This document shows, piece by piece, positions 5,950 through 7,485 of a stretch of 7,485 nt of DNA. The notes beneath the pieces are model-generated. The model saw only the letters and a list, made by a program, of their open reading frames with translations. It was not told the DNA's origin and did no database searches. The translations under genes and the position numbers were made by a program. Each line of letters starts with the position of its first letter. Positions within the stretch are counted from its first letter, which is position 1. This DNA is from Alphaproteobacteria bacterium (GTDB lineage Bacteria; Pseudomonadota; Alphaproteobacteria; Rhizobiales; Aestuariivirgaceae): assembly GCA_024279045.1 (NCBI GenBank), contig JAJRRZ010000259.1, positions 1 to 7,485 of the forward strand, written 5' to 3'.

Positions 5950-6250
5950 TCATGCTGCCTGCGACTGCCATGTTTGCTGTTTTTCACACAAGGCATTTGC
6001 GCAGACGAAGCGCTTTCTGGCAACGGTGATGAGCATGGTGCCAAGCCACAGGGCCGATACCGGGAATGCAACGCAGCAATTCCGCTTGCCGGGCCAATGC
6101 CCGGCAACTGGCGATGCACTGCTCGATCTGCTTTTCCAGCCGGCTGATTTGTGCATTGAGCAGTTCCATGAATTCCGCGTCCATGTCGGCGAACAGGGCA
6201 TCGGTTCCCTGCCGTTTCCGGGCCTTGAGCTGCATCAACAGCCGGACACT
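5950..6250 (-). pseudogene. IS110-family transposase remnant (C-terminal part, internally deleted and frameshifted)
   Basis: Two minus-strand frames carry pieces of one IS110-type transposase. The first, about 6240-6047, contains a helical segment (LLNAQISRLEKQIEQ), then ARQAELLRCIPGIGPVA, the start of the IS110 C-terminal domain (PGIGP). The second, about 6040-5950, reads MLITVARKRF-CANAL-QTWQ and ends at a TGA at 5952-5950, resembling the extreme C-terminal end of IS110 transposases (ARK-L-NAL-W). In intact members these blocks are separated by several tens of residues including the conserved C-terminal Ser region, so that middle is deleted here and the join changes frame. The N-terminal DEDD catalytic domain is absent. 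The remnant cannot transpose. Its upstream border near 6250 is uncertain. Assignment rests on recognised motifs, not on a database search. Confidence 0.72.
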
Positions 6251-6636
6251 TCCGGAAACTTCATAAATTGACTCGAGTGCCAGGAAGGGACATTTCGAGA
6301 AGCGGAGTTGACTCAATATGTTAATGAGTATTGCAGAGACGCCCTTGACGACGCAATCGGCCAAGATATGGAGTTTCCGGAGCTTGCAGCATGCCTGCCC
6401 CCTGATCGACCAGCCCAGAATGTGACGCCCCCTCAAGCGGTGGTGATCACGAACAGAAACATGAAATCCGCCAGGCGATCACAAGCAATCCTGATCTTGG
6501 GGGGCGTTGACTGATTACAGAAGGTGTCCAACTGTGCTGCTTGGCCAGCTTGTCAGCACCTTGCATGAGGATAAGCGCGCGCCTTTTTGCCGTTCTTTCA
6601 CTCATGAGCCGGTCATGAAGAACCGGACATGCCCCG
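6251..6636. other. Intergenic stretch between secA and the transposase remnant with no recognised gene
   Basis: No convincing coding sequence, RNA gene or strong terminator was found. Short frames on both strands lack ribosome-binding sites and familiar motifs. Immediately after the secA stop the minus strand can form CCGGT-N8-ACCGG (6625-6608), a weak stem with no T run. The region may be further decayed insertion-sequence debris, given its neighbour, but nothing in it proves that. Confidence 0.5.

Positions 6637-7485
<849 letters not shown>

Noticed and set aside
6608..6625. Terminator hairpin after secA
   Set aside because: A five-pair stem with an 8-base loop and no following T tract is too weak to call.

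Overview
The window reads as a chromosomal segment of a GC-rich proteobacterium, most likely an alphaproteobacterium. The evidence is the Rieske–cytochrome b–cytochrome c1 gene order with separate cytochrome b and c1 genes, a Tat-type Rieske anchor, and housekeeping proteins of alphaproteobacterial style. The genus cannot be fixed from the sequence alone. All seven recognisable genes and the transposase remnant lie on the minus strand, so the biological reading order runs from high to low coordinates.

Layout in transcription order: the C-terminal part of secA (7485-6637, cut by the window edge); about 390 bases with nothing recognisable (6251-6636); a decayed IS110-type transposase fragment (about 6250-5950); mscL (5847-5422) with an intrinsic terminator (5385-5355); def, peptide deformylase (5271-4747), with its own candidate promoter; a class III PLP aminotransferase (4659-3277); a 167-bp foldback element resembling a MITE (3280-3114); a YcgN-family cysteine-cluster protein (3087-2635); a tandem array of GC-rich hairpin repeats (2616-2416); and the cytochrome bc1 operon petA-petB-petC (2248-1), with petC cut by the left edge.

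The only clear multi-gene functional unit is the bc1 operon, which encodes the three catalytic subunits of ubiquinol:cytochrome c oxidoreductase. The other genes are housekeeping or stress functions (protein export, osmotic safety valve, N-terminal deformylation, amine metabolism) with no evident shared pathway.

No new multi-gene system is visible. The unusual content is between the genes. The foldback element sits on the stop codon of the aminotransferase gene. Removing it in silico, together with one copy of a TA duplication, restores a TAA stop only 26 bases before ycgN, suggesting the element split a former tight gene pair. The repeat array in front of petA consists of two long hairpins with a shared tail motif, and an 18-bp perfect inverted repeat lies between that array and petA.
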